Positions 1 through 11,582 of a stretch of 64,000 nt of DNA are shown here, in pieces. This stretch comes from Diaporthe sp. PMI_573 (Eukaryota > Ascomycota > Sordariomycetes > Diaporthales > Diaporthaceae): positions 620,001-684,000 of the forward strand of contig JAJTUP010000029.1 in NCBI GenBank assembly GCA_021399435.1, in the 5' to 3' direction. Below the pieces are notes generated by a model. That model ran no database searches, had not been told where the DNA came from, and was given only the letters and a program-made list of their open reading frames with translations. The translations under genes were made by a program, and so were the position numbers. The first letter of the stretch is position 1. Each line of letters begins with the position of its first letter.

Positions 1-1303
1 CCACCTCACCTTGCGACACCGAGGAGCCTAGTGATTGCGACGCAACAACTGTGGGCGTCGGCCGCTTGGGAACATCGCGTTCTTGTCTAGCCTTTACAAA
101 TTCGCCGTCAACTGCTGACCCATTCGCCCGCCACCCGAGAACCACCTCGTACTTTCGCAAAGAGCTGAGCTCCAAAAAGCTGCTGCCCCCCTCGTGTGCC
201 TCGAGCTCCTCTCGGCGAATCACACTGGCAGTCCTTCGACGAGGCTCCGACCACCTCCCACTGGTCAAGGATCGAGCGACCGATCCTCTGGCAGGATACC
301 CACGCATACTGACTGCAGATACTCGCGCAAACCTAATCCCGGAACGCCCAGGCGCATGCGACGGAGATTATCTACTGTGTATCCTCCCTTGCAGCAGCCA
401 CGACGACCACTTTACTTACACAGTCCTGTCTGTCGCAACGAGAGTGTCTTTGTCCACCTTCTGCACTTTTGCTTGTCCAGCCCTCCGCCACCTCGTGTGG
501 ACTTGCCCTCTAAGCCAGTCATATTGAAGCAAGACCCGACCAGACGGAGCCAGGCCCCGGTTAAGATACGCCCCTTCCGCCTGGCGCAGATCTCTGCGAG
601 CCCGGTTATTTCATCCGTTGCTTGTCTCGAAATCTTCTCGAAGGCCTGTCGCCCGTACTTTTGGGCTGCACACCACTCCGTCCTCGAGCTGCGCTTGTTT
701 TGTCTGCCTCATCGCCTGGTGGTCTTGGAGCCTTGTCCCTGTCTAGCTGCACCTCCCTAGTGCTAGCAACCCTACCTTGACATCGAGGGCTTGTACGCAG
801 ATAATACCCACCTGCCACCGGCCTGCCCCTCCCCCAGGTCTCGTCCTTCCCCGGAGAGCTTCCACAGCAGGCGCGCTGTCACCAACTGGGCAAATTTTGG
901 TGGCCAACACCCGGCGACCGTCATCACCATCTTTCAGTGTGCCTCGCTACGCCCGACGGCCGGTTTCCGGGGCCCTCATCAACGCCGCCTTCCAGTGCGG
1001 TCGCACCGTGACCGCCCCACCCTGAATGCCGTCGCGTTGAGCCCCTTGCCTGTCCCACGACTCGACTTCGAAGGCGACACGAGCTTCACAGCCTCACCTG
1101 GCACCAATTGCTCGGTGCCCTGGCGATATCCCAGTCATGGCTCTCGAGGCACCACTCAGGTCATCTACGGGAAATTTAGTCTCTCCTTTCTCTCCGTTCA
1201 AAGACATGTCAGTGAAACCCGCTCAAAACGTTCTCCGGTCTCCTCGCTTGCCTCTATGTGCTTTCTACTTCGCCGTGCCTTTTGTTGCTCACCAGCGCTG
1301 ACT
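1..1303. other. 5' flank of the helical-repeat gene
   Basis: No gene is recognisable. Several overlapping open frames occur on the plus strand, but they are rich in Pro, Ser, Arg and Cys with no family resemblance, as expected of open frames in GC-rich leader DNA. The frame of the next gene is open upstream of its chosen start, so an earlier start cannot be excluded. The DNA is pyrimidine-rich and is probably promoter and 5' UTR. Confidence 0.5.
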
Positions 1304-3613
1304 ATGAATCGCCGCCCCAGGTCGACTCCAACTCCAATGGATTCCCAAACTCTTCGGCCCACCTCTTACGTGAGGCCACACTCCGCACATCTTCTGAGCC
1401 CTACCAGTGATATGGTCGGCCCCTCGCCCGTCAACTCGAACGGCACAGAGACCACAGAGATCGATGATGAAGCACTGTCGGAGACCAGCGACCAGCCCTC
1501 GGTGTCAGAGTCCGAGAGCCCGCCTCAGGTACGGGACTCTGTGCGCAAGTCCTACGAGCCTCTGCTAACTCCCGCGCAGCTCAGGTTGCTGAGAACGAAC
1601 CTCCCCGATGCCGTGCGAACAGGTTCGAGTGAAGAGGCGGTTTCGGTCATACATGCCCCGGAAAGCTTTCATCAATGGGTGCGTTGAGAAGAAGAGGATG
1701 CAGTTGTCCAGAGAGCTAATTCGGGAAACAGGCATCGCCAGACCCGCACAAGTCTGCTGGGAAGCCGAAGGATGTCCTCAGTCCTCCCGAGAGCGAAGCA
1801 TCTGTCAAGGTAAAATGAATTATGATCCTACCGCCAACAGCTAGGACTGACCAATATCGCTCAGGACAACGCTCTGAATCACCCGACGCCTCCTCCAATA
1901 TCAACGAATGTGAAACCGACGAGATACTCCCTGGACAACGCCACACCTCAGGCGCAAAAGCTACAGGACGTCTTTGATTCCTCTCAGTTACGATCTAGCA
2001 GCACGAGCAGTCTCGAATGTAGGCGGATTGTGACACATCTTTGCCGGGCGTGGGCTAATCTCAAGTGCTAGTGATTCCTGAAATTCACGAAGGAGAGACC
2101 GACGCTGAGCCAGATTCCGCTACCAGCGAACAATTCTTCGTAACGCCACATGTGATAGAAGAGGAGCCCGAAATTAGAGCCTTACGAGCTGCCTTGGAGG
2201 AGTGCTGGACGTTGTGCAACACATTGGCAAACCTTAGTTCCATCCACCGAGAGCGAGTTTTCAACAATTCCGGAACGCCGGATGCCCACGAGAAAGCCTG
2301 GAAGAGCTGTTGGAAGCTCTGTCAGAAGCTGTACAACAGCCGGGATGAGGCTGTCGAATTGCTCAACGGGCGGGCAAACTTGGACCTGTGTCGAGACTTC
2401 TGCCAGTCGCTGTTCGATGTGCGACAACGGAAGGACGAACTTGGCGACTCGGTGCTGAGAGTCAGTTTCGAGTTAAATAACCAGTAAGACTGTCCAAAGC
2501 ATTATTCGTTGCAGGCACATCATCTAACCATCAACAAATAGTCTCTACAGTGCCCAGGACAGCCGAAACTTGCCAGAAGCATTCCGCGAGAGGACACTGG
2601 ACTTTTACATCACCCTTTGCCACCGCCTCATGAAGCAACGGAGCGAGCTGGCTGAAGAGACTGACTCGCTGCTCAGGGCGTGCTGGTCCTTGGCTGAGAT
2701 GCTGTTCAGCCTGCGGCAGAATTCTCGTGACGGCAAGGCACCGGACGAGGAGCTTTTGGGATCAGCAGTTCAAGCCTGCTGGGAACTTTGCGACATCTTC
2801 AGAGAGGGGTGGACGCAGGTTAGGCCAGACCGAGGTACCCCACGACCGAGCCATATCAGTTTCTTCCAGCAGGGCCTGGCGTCGGACGTACGATCGACCA
2901 CAAGCCGCTCCTCCATTCATTCGAAACGCGAGAGCTTGAAGAGCATGCCCGACGACCAGCCAACGCGGCGATCAAAACAGCCACCACCAGTGCCCGAAAC
3001 TCCAGTGACCGAATTCGAGGATACAGGTGACACGCCTATCTCGCCCGGCAGCGAGAGCCCGCAGATACCAAATATCCTCGTACTGGGCACCGCTCCGGAC
3101 GGTGGCAGCCAGGGGGGGTCGCGCGGCGGGAGGTGGTCGAGCAGCGCGAGCAACCTGTCGAGCTACTCACAGTCCAGTGCCAAGACGAGCAGCACGGCGA
3201 CGACGGCGACCTCGGCGGAGGACATCAACGTGACGCGGATCAAGATGCTGATCCTCAAGGCGGCCATGAACATCGGCTTCAGCCGCGAGGGCGGCGCGGT
3301 GGGCAGCGAGACGGGCGCATCGCTGCAGGCATTTGTGCAGAAGCTGCCCACGGGTTCCTTCGGGTCCCTCCCCGCGCACGCGACGCTTCTGCAGAACTAC
3401 AAGAACCTCGTGCTGGCCGACACGACGTTCCGCACCGCCGCGTCGCTCCCCGGGAGGGGCAAGCGGGTCAGCGCCACCGACGTCGCCAAGAGCGTCGGGT
3501 GGATGACGCTCCGGTCCGGGCAGTATGGGTTCCTCAGGGACCTGTTCCGGCTTGTTTATGGGTTCCCCATCGATGAGGCGGAGAATAGGAAGAATGTCAG
3601 CATTGCTGTCTGA
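1304..3613 (+). CDS. Conserved fungal protein with CW-x-L-C helical repeats
   Basis: Five exons inferred: 1304-1678, 1732-1809, 1865-2018, 2072-2483 and 2542-3613, giving 696 residues. All introns are 53-58 bases with GT-AG ends, and phases match throughout. The N-terminus (about 1-200) is Ser/Pro-rich and probably disordered. Residues about 240-430 are helical and repeat a core of Cys-Trp-x-Leu-Cys (at 247-248, 282-283, 387-388 and 419-420, with degenerate copies near 309 and 362). A Ser-rich linker follows. The C-terminal 125 residues form a compact region (starting TRIKMLIL) that looks conserved. No signal peptide or membrane segment is seen, so a cytosolic or cortical scaffold is possible, but that is inference. 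The start at ATG 1304 was chosen because composition changes there; ATG 1337 in the same frame is an alternative. I recognise this only as a conserved fungal protein of unknown function. Confidence 0.8.
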
Positions 3614-5211
3614 GATTGGCGGGGTTGAGAGGCCACACGACAGCCGAAGCGATCACATCCAAACAACTATCCATCCACCAAGCACTCGACATTTATTTAC
3701 AACTCTCGGCGGCGGACTTCTCATTTTACATTTTCATGCCAAAAAGTTGCACATTTGGAGCGGCGATCTTAACGATAAACGAATTTTCCGTTCCCCCACG
3801 GGCACGGGAGCACAGACATTCACGCATACACATCTACTTCACAGACCGCACCCTACATGACCGTGTCTCCTCCCACAGCCTCCGGCCCACGACCCACCAC
3901 CAATCAAGCCTTCTCCCTCAACGTTTCCATCTATCTACAGTCAACTCGTTTCTCGACTCCAAAGCACGATACCCCCTTCTATACGGATGGCTCAATTGTC
4001 CTTGATGCTCTTTTTCTTGTTTTGCTCAGCTCACAGGTGTAAAGGGGGAGGGAGGCAAGATATTCTTCCTGTCGTTTTGTTTTACGTTCATCTATATACA
4101 TAGGTTACCTACCCCCCTAGTCCTTGCTTGGAGCCTTTTTGTATGGGGTTTGGAGCTATCACCACGCACGTCAATCTAAAACATTTACGTCTCATTTGGA
4201 ATGGACTTTAACTGAACTTGACTGCGACTTGATTCCTGTGCCCTTCGCAAATTCGCACGGGGGACAAGTTGTTGCTACGAGCTGTGAATCTGTGCATGAT
4301 ATTTCCACGTCCTTGGGCGCAAACACAACCCCAGCGCCACTCACACGGGCAACTAGACCTCCAGGCCTCTGCATCCTTTCCCAACACAACACAATAGAAC
4401 CAAAGAAAAAACATGGGTCAAGGGGGACATCAGTATGGCGGACATCTTTATGAATTGGGGCTGTTTTCTGCAAAGGGCTACGACAAACTTCCTGCTTGGT
4501 TCTTCAACATGAACATTTCCTCCTCCAAGCCGTAGCCCTCCTGCCTCAAACCGTATACGTCCCGTCCAGTCCCGTCTTCAAGCTACCCAGCAAAGACAGG
4601 TAGATAGAGAAAGTGTGTGTGTGTGTGTGTCCTATTTCCGCCAATGTTCCTGTTTCTTACGTATCGCAGTCTCCTAAGTCATCGTGTCTTTGGGAATGAA
4701 TGTGGGGGGGAAATGCAACGCGTGTGGGTTTTTGTTACCCGGTGAGGCTGTTGTGGCCGTGTTAGTGAGTCTGTTCGGGGGGGGGGGTAGAGTCAAGGGT
4801 CAATGTATCGTACCTGTGCCTTTAGATAATGATATACCCTCTCCCTTGTATGCCGGTTGTCTGGAAGAGTGGCTTCTAAAGATAATGGGGCTGGGTGGGG
4901 ATCGAAAGGTTTTATTACATGTTCTGGAGGTGGAGGATGTTAGCTTGAGTACACCAGTGACTCAATGGCCTCGTCAAGCGGTAAGTAGGGAGTGACTTGC
5001 CATACAAAATGACACCGAAGTCCCTTCTTGCCGATGATCAGCTTCTCATGTGTTCGCATTGGTCCAGCTCGTTGTCCCCGCTTGGGATAGCAAATCCGCA
5101 AGATATAGCCTTCCGTCTGACGACGTCAGATAAACAGCCCAAAATGGGATGCCCCCCCATCCTCTTCGGCACAAAGAGTGATTGATGAGATGCAGATGCT
5201 GTGGCCGATAC
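3614..5211. other. Convergent 3' flanks
   Basis: The region between two convergent genes should hold both 3' UTRs. It contains a (GT)9 tract at 4613-4630 and a run of G near 4778-4787. Frames here are short and of non-protein composition. No gene is seen. Confidence 0.6.
4613..4630. repeat. (GT)n microsatellite
   Basis: Nine GT dinucleotides in a row, lying in the 3' intergenic region between convergent genes. Confidence 0.9.
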
Positions 5212-6926
5212 CTAGGAGTTTGACGCCCCTGGAGCACCGGTGCCCTGGCGGGAGGACCTGAGGCTCCTGACGGTCGGGCGGGTACCTGTGCCTTGGCCGG
5301 GGATCCTGCGGCTCTGAGGACTGTCGGTGCGCTGGAGCGGTAATCTTCCTCCTCGAGGGATTTCCGAGCGCTGGCGGGGGCTCCTGTGGACCCGAGGAGG
5401 AGCAACGGTGCCCTGGCGGGAGGGCCTGCTGCTCCCGGCGGCACCGTCTCCCTGCCCATCTCGCTGGCGGGAGGGCCCAGGAGCACCGTCCCCCTGCCCA
5501 CCACCACCCCGGGTTCCCGCGCGGCCAGACATGTCATACTCGACGAGACGGCGGTGGAAGGGATCATAGAAGTTGCCGGCGGGCAGGCGCCTGTTTGTCT
5601 CCAACAGCCGCGCGATGTCCGTGGGGTCAGGGACCTCGAAGCAGTCGTCGTCCACGAGCTCCTGTGGTATGTACTCGCGGACGATGCGGGCGGCCTGGCG
5701 CATGAGGTCCTGCGGGTCGACGACGCCGCCGCCGCGCCCGCGCCCGTCAAAGTTACCCCCCTCGAGACTATTGTCCGTGTCCGTGTTGTTGTTGAGGATC
5801 TGCTGCGCGGCCGTGGCGACGCCGAGCATGAAGCCGATGCCCTCGGTGTGCCGCATGGCCATCAGGCTCATCCACACGCCCATCTCGCTCGAGAACCACA
5901 CCCCGCCGTCAAAGTCGTGCCTGTGGCCCAGCCAGACCTGGCAGGTGTCGTGCGGGTTGAAGTACCACACGCCGTAGGGGTCGTCGCGCGCCACCGCGCC
6001 CCTCTGCGAGTATGGCGGGGGGAATAGCCCCTGCTGGGGGCCGGGCGTTCCCTGCTGTGGGGTCGGGAGAGCTGTGTTGGCGGCGTTCGTGCCGGAGCCG
6101 GGGGCGATGGACCGGTGTCTCTCGATGGACTGGAGGGGGACGTTCGGGAGAAGACTCGAGTAGTCGGGGAGGTTTGGGCCTAGGTCGAGGCCGCCGCCGG
6201 GGAGCATCATCCCGGGGCTGCTAGGCTGGAGGCTGAGGTTCCTCGACGCCGGGTCCTCCTCGAGCGCATCAATGCCGTATTTCTCCCAATCGAAGCCATC
6301 GCCAACGATGTCATTGAAGTCGGAAAGCTCCGGCGGGATCCTCTGTTCCCGCACGTCGTTCTTGCTGCGGGGAATATCGCTGGCCGGAACGATTGTTTGG
6401 TCCTGGTCCTGGTCCTGATCCTCGGCCAAGCCCCCCTGAAGATTGGGCGTGTCCCTCAGGGCCTGGGTCTTCTGCCGCTTGCGTGATGGCCCGGCGACGG
6501 GGCTGCCAGCCTGCTCATACATGAGGGGTTGGTTGCTCGAGAAGCGACTCTGGGCGGGACCGACCGCTTGTTTGCGCTTGCGGCCGGCCGTGGAGGCCAG
6601 CTGAGGGCTATCCTCCGGCGTTGGGGACCTCGAGAACTCGGGGACGGGGCCGTTGTACGGCTTGACGACACTGGAATCAACTCATCAACAAACGATTGCA
6701 ACGGAGCGGCTGTTGGTGGAACTCACCCTGGTGGCGGCTTGTAGGTACACCGGATGTAGGCCACCTGCTTCTTGGTGAACTCGCGGTCAGCCCAGTATTC
6801 GCCGTGATCGTGCTTGAAGGCTTTGGCGATGATCGCGGGGTCCCATCCGGCGTGGACCCGAGAAACGACGTATCTGATTTCCTCGTCGTTGTACTTGCGG
6901 TTCTCGACCATTTTGAAGTCAGCCAT
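5212..6926 (-). CDS. Putative nuclear protein with homeodomain/SANT-like N-terminus
   Basis: Two exons inferred: 6727-6926 and 5212-6670, with a 56-base GT-AG intron between them, giving 552 residues. The joined frame starts MADFKMVENRKYNDEE. Residues about 12-62 fit a three-helix homeodomain/Myb-like fold: an acidic 'NDEE' helix cap, 'GWDPAIIAKAF' as helix two, and 'FTKKQVAYIR' as a recognition-type helix. Basic clusters (GRKRKQ near 90 and SRKRQKTQ shortly after) look like nuclear localisation signals. A short Asp-Gln repeat follows. The middle holds a Trp-rich patch (GVWYFNPHDTCQVWLGHRH) that may be a second domain. The last 130 residues are low-complexity, built of degenerate SRQGxGAPG-like units. 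No named family is recognised. A role as a lineage-specific DNA-binding protein is inference from the fold pattern only. Confidence 0.75.
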
Positions 6927-8711
6927 GATGTTTGAGTTTATGTAGACCGTGGCCACGAGTGAGCAAGTGTATGTGACGATCTTCAAACACTGTCAGTAAG
7001 TGAGCTCCTGGATAACGTTGTTCAGTCTCAAAACGTGGATGGAAGGGCACCTTGAACTCTGCTTTGCTTTTGAGGTTGTTGTGGTGACTGGTGGGGTGAA
7101 TTCCCATGCCCACAAAGAGTACTTATAGTTGTTACTTGAGCACAACCTATGTAGTGGGAGCTATTTAGCCTCCTCACAAGTGAATAAATGTGCGTCAGCG
7201 ATTTCCGTGACACAGTCCCATGGCAGTGAAGAGATATGGTCGGTGAAGGGGTGTGGTAACCGAACACGACCCTCTCTGTAGGAAATATGCACTCCGACAA
7301 CTCCACCAATATTGTTTTTCTCCAACGAACAAGGTTTGAGGAATGTGACTGGTGACTGGTGACAGTAATTATTCTTATTTTGTGACAATTTCGCCACAGT
7401 TGTAAGTGTGACGGGTTGTAGAGTTATATTTGTAACCGTACTGCTGGAACAGTTTGTGTGCTGTCCGGCTGAGGATCAAGTCAAGGTCTGAATGAGCTGG
7501 AGAAGGAGACTTGGACTCATCAAGCTGGTGATGAACGATGTAGTATCTCGTTCAGTCAGTGATGAGTGAACTGTTGGATCAGTTTGGCCTGTCGCAGGGG
7601 AGACGGTTCCGATGATCTCGGGCTGTGTCGCAGTCCAGGTAATGGTTGCCGGGGTATCAAGGACCACTCTGTCGCGTAAATAAAGCAGAGAAGTCCAGAC
7701 CATGATTGCAGCCAAGCGAGTGAGTTACCATTGGCCGCCTGACCCTGAAGAATGAGGCCAGGCACCAATGTCAGCCAGTGAGAAGCGAGGTCGGGGTAGT
7801 CACTGCTTTGACTGGTCTGGTGACAAGTTTCGCCAGCCTGGGTCGATATATGGGAATGAAGGTATGGAGTACCAGCTGAAGGAGCTCTTGGTGACGAAGA
7901 GAAAGGTCAGGGTTGCCACCTACCAAAGCCCTTTCCTGGTTCATTAGGTCTGTAACTTGGTGTAGGAGGAATGGCAAGAGCCAGTAGGGGTTACAAATCA
8001 TCAGGTGAAAAGATTGTGGTGTGGCTAAGGGAATGTGGGACAAGACAGATCCAAGTGGCTGCGCAGTGTAAACAACAAAGAGGATTGAACAGGTGCACAT
8101 TTGTGTGAAGATTCACCATCTTCATCATTTCTCAACAATCCAATCAAGAACTCTTGGTGTTTCTTTTTTTTGGGGGGGGGGGAGAAAAAAAAAACTTCAC
8201 CAGCCAGTTTCAAGATCCAGTCGCATGAAACGCAGATGGGGAGATGATCTGAAGTCCAACTCAGGAATACATACCAATTGGAATGCCCAGGGCGGAGGCG
8301 AATACACCAATATCGCAGACATTTACGGTACGTGGCGCGTGGATTGGGAAATTTTGCAACCTCCGGGGAAAATTGGGTAGAAGCCCAGGTGGTATTAGGC
8401 CCCGGGGTTGGTGAAGACGGCGTCGTGCCATGAGGGCCTCCAAGGGGTTCGGATGATACAAAAGAATCGTTTATATCAGTCAGACCCAGCTAGAAATCAT
8501 GAACGTAGCTGAGTTTGGATTGCTCACCACGAGGATGGACAACCGATGGGGTCCAAGCTGTGGCTCTAAAGTTATCTGACGCTGCCCACCGAGCTTGACA
8601 CCCAGAGATCCGCGGAAGCTTAGATGGACAGACGCGAATAAATGTGACATAGATGCAAACAGAAGCACAAAATGCATGTGGGGACAGTGATTCAAATGCG
8701 ATTGATGCATT
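6927..8711. other. Intergenic, no gene seen
   Basis: This is the upstream region of the homeodomain-like gene and the 3' flank of the methyltransferase gene. Only short unconvincing frames occur. An odd compound homopolymer (T8, then a long G run, then A10) lies at about 8163-8192. Confidence 0.55.
8163..8192. repeat. Compound T/G/A homopolymer tract
   Basis: A T-run runs directly into about eleven G, then GAG and a run of about ten A. It is non-coding. Such tracts are slippage-prone and may also carry assembly length error. Confidence 0.85.
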
Positions 8712-9872
8712 TTACGTATGGTTAGTGACCTTCTGCCTTGCGAAAATGCCCAGCCAACATTTGACCTGGCCGGCTTCTTCGTCCTCAGTCGCGCCCCAGT
8801 CGTCTCGCCCCGCTACGATGGTCTCCTCGAGGCAAACAAAGGGCGCGGGCTTCAAGGCCATCTCGTCCCGGAGTGCCGCAAGAAGCTTTCCCGTGACGGC
8901 GTCCCGCTGCGGGACCATGATCATCACTCTGGCACTGCTGTCCAAGCTGAGCTGGTCGTCAATCGCGCCCGCAAGAAGCCCGGGGTGGTTGTCGTCGTAC
9001 AGAGGGTCGGCGACAATTACGGCCTACAGGTTGGTCAGCTATCCAATATCATTATCCACGAGGTCAGCCAAGACATGCATCGAAACTGTTCTTCGCAGTG
9101 AACAGGACGGGGTCAATCTCGTCTTCGTCCCCACCCCATGTCAGAGCCCCGGACGCAAGACTACCACCTCGGTCCTGTACCGTGGCCAAATTCTTCTCGA
9201 CGTTGTGAGCGAGGTTTGGGACGATTTCGGGGAGGTCAGTGAGGATGACATGAGTCCGCCAGATGGCGGCTGCTGCCAGGCCGAGAAGACCAGTCCCCGA
9301 TCCCAGCTCGAGCACTGGTGGTCTCGGCCGCCCAGCCGCCTGTCCGAAGAGATGGGCCAATGATGTCTCGCCGATGGTGTGCAGCATCTGAGCGAGAACA
9401 TAAGATGAGCCCCAGGTCTTGAGGCCGAGGTTGTCCCCTGTCAATGCTGGCTCGCGGAGGATCAGGTCGAATGGGCTGTACGCATCGCTCTCGAAGGGCC
9501 ACCGCCGGGTGATCTCCCCCATGGCTAAGCCACGGCGTGAGCTTGGTGGTCTTCACGGCACCTAGGAAGGGCGTCGAACGTACCGCTTCGTCCACATCGC
9601 TCCGAGAACCGCCTGCTTGCCTCGTCCCATATTGCCTCTCGATCCTCCTCCTCCACCAGCCAGCTGAGTGGGCTCTTGATGATTGTGGAGAGATAGGCAG
9701 CGATCTCCCGAGGGTCCTGTGTCACCGTTTCCTGGTCTTTGAGCATTTCAGTGCGGGAGGCCTTGAGATTCCATACTGGTGGATCCACTCGAAGTCCTCG
9801 TAGGGCTGCCAGCAGGACAGGAAAGGCAGGCTTCTGCCAGACTTGAGGAAGATCCAGTGGAGACTCGACCAT
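8712..9872 (-). CDS. Rrg1/Efm2-like SAM-dependent protein methyltransferase
   Basis: Three exons inferred on the minus strand: 9584-9872, 9079-9524 and 8712-9023, giving 348 residues. The protein carries the hallmarks of the METTL21/FAM86 lysine methyltransferase group. These are a lead-in 'TGDNLGLKTWGSSYVLAQ', SAM-binding motif I 'VLELGSGTGLLGLAAA', and the acidic post-motif 'ILTDLPE'. A DxxY-like 'VADPLYDDNHPG' stands where substrate is contacted. Fungal members (Rrg1, Efm2) methylate translation factors or are glucose-regulated; the substrate here is not known. The first intron (9525-9583) is ordinary GT-AG. The second (9024-9078) keeps the reading frame only if it starts with GC (GCATGT) and ends with TAG, with a good CTGAC branch site. 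The next frame-compatible GT donor gives a broken domain. So this is either a GC-AG intron or a one-base lesion. Confidence 0.88.
9024..9078 (-). other. Probable GC-AG intron of the methyltransferase gene
   Basis: The exon before ends with codons for Ser-Phe-Asp and the exon after begins Ala-Val-Ile-Val-Ala-Asp-Pro, restoring the family motif at phase 0. The donor reads GCATGT, and CTGAC lies about 14 bases before the TAG acceptor. A GT one base pair downstream would shift phase. Confidence 0.65.
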
Positions 9873-11582
9873 TTTAATATGTGCAAGCAGACTAGGACCA
9901 ACTGATCTGAGTGATCAGGACAAGAATGAGACTGAGGATGGAGAGGCAAGAAGGGAGACTCTGTTGGGTGGACGGGCACTACGGAGGGAGGTAGTGCTTT
10001 GGCTAAAGAACAGGCATTCTGATACCGGCGTGCTGTGAGAGGTTTTGAGAGTCGTAGCGGTCGATTAGGTCCAGTATGGTTCTAGAACAGGCGGTGCTCA
10101 GTAAAAAGAGGACGGCCGAAAAAGGGAAAAGGATCTCGCAAAGTAGCAGATCTTATCCGACTTATCGGGAAGTCTAGATCGATTTGGACCAATTTGGGTG
10201 TCAGGGTTCTCATAACGGCCAAACGTAGTTACCTAGGTACGTACTTTGTAGGGGCTAGCTTTACTCCAACACGGTGATTGGCTACAAGGTACTAGCTGGG
10301 GCCCTTGCACCCCACCATGAGCCGCACGTCACAGTATTTAGAGCTCGCCAAAATTTCAGAGTTGTGACTCTTTCTTCTTTCTTCCTTTCTTCTGCAAGCC
10401 CACCGCCCTCAACGCTACCCTTCTATGCCACAAACGGAGAGATCTGCGCAAGCAGCTTCTCTCGAGCCTTCGCGTCTTTCCTTCGGGGGAGTCGCTGGCA
10501 ACCACGTTGCATGTGAGAAATTCGGAGAAACTCCCGACGGGGCACAGCCCCACCAGCCCGACCGCCTGCGCTTCATTGCGCGGGTTGATGACGGCCTGCC
10601 GGCGACGGCACGAGGCGAATCTGCCTCCGCAGTTGGCATCAGAAAAGCAGGGCGCTGGCCGTCCCTTCGTCCAAACCGCAAGGGGAGGATGGGGGGCTCC
10701 GTGTCCAGTGTTCCTCTGGGAGAGTCACTGCCGGGATTGCTTGGACACAAGCTGAAGTGCGATGGGTGGCGTGTCGCCTGCCTCTTGCTTCGGTGGGAGG
10801 CAGGCCTCATCATTCAATTCCGATCACTCTCTGGGCGGTGGGCTTCACCCTTTTTTCCTTCTAGGTCAGTTGTATACATCGCCTCGCCATTACTTTGCCA
10901 GAAAGGATACTACTAACAAACCCCCCTCGAGACACATGAACCAAAAACCACATGTCGCCTTCATCCCCCGGTCAGATTGATGATTTGCCCCGCCTTGCAT
11001 CTTGGCCGTCTGGGCAGGTTGGACACAAGCCTCCCATTGTTGTCCCGCTTCCACTTTGGCTGAGGTTTCGCTGGCTTCTCTATTCTGTATTTTGAATTGC
11101 GCTTCAGTTCCACTATGCCTCTTTGGACATGCGGCGTTGCTCTACCAACTGCTTTGGGCGGCATCTTGGGCGGGTTCCTGGACGATATGGGTACGGTTTG
11201 CTTTCTGGGTCAAGATGTTGAGGCTGTGCCGAACTGTCTACTAGCCACAATTGCAGGCATTGCCTTTGTATGCAAGGCTGAGGCACTACCACAATCTCAT
11301 ATTCATGCGGTGAGGGTTTAATGAATAAGGCTTTATTGAGATGTCTTCTTCGTCCATAACTTCCTTTGTCGCTTGTCCTACTGGGACCCAATATTTTGCC
11401 GCATTTGGCAGAGTGCTGAGATGGAGATGGCAGTGCGGAAATGCCAGGGCTCGAACAAAGATCAACCCAGCAAGCAGCATGGCCAGACAACAAGGCAAGC
11501 ACCTTCTCAACAATACCGTCGTCATCCCCTCCGCACTACCCTGGCTACCGCTCCACTGCAAGTCGACCACAGCTTATCCGGC
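9873..11582. other. Intergenic, no gene seen
   Basis: A GC-rich patch at about 10,425-10,810 is open on both strands but shows no family pattern. A 67-residue basic minus-strand frame at 10,961-11,164 has somewhat protein-like composition, but nothing else supports it. The remainder shows no coding signal. Confidence 0.5.

Noticed and set aside
5386..6027. 213-codon plus-strand frame
   Set aside because: It is the antisense shadow of the large exon of the homeodomain-like gene.
10425..10916. 163-codon plus-strand frame and 132-codon minus-strand frame in a GC-rich patch
   Set aside because: Both strands are open together, typical of GC-rich non-coding DNA. No family pattern in either.
10961..11164. 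67-residue basic minus-strand frame
   Set aside because: Composition is protein-like, but it is short, isolated, and matches no family I know.
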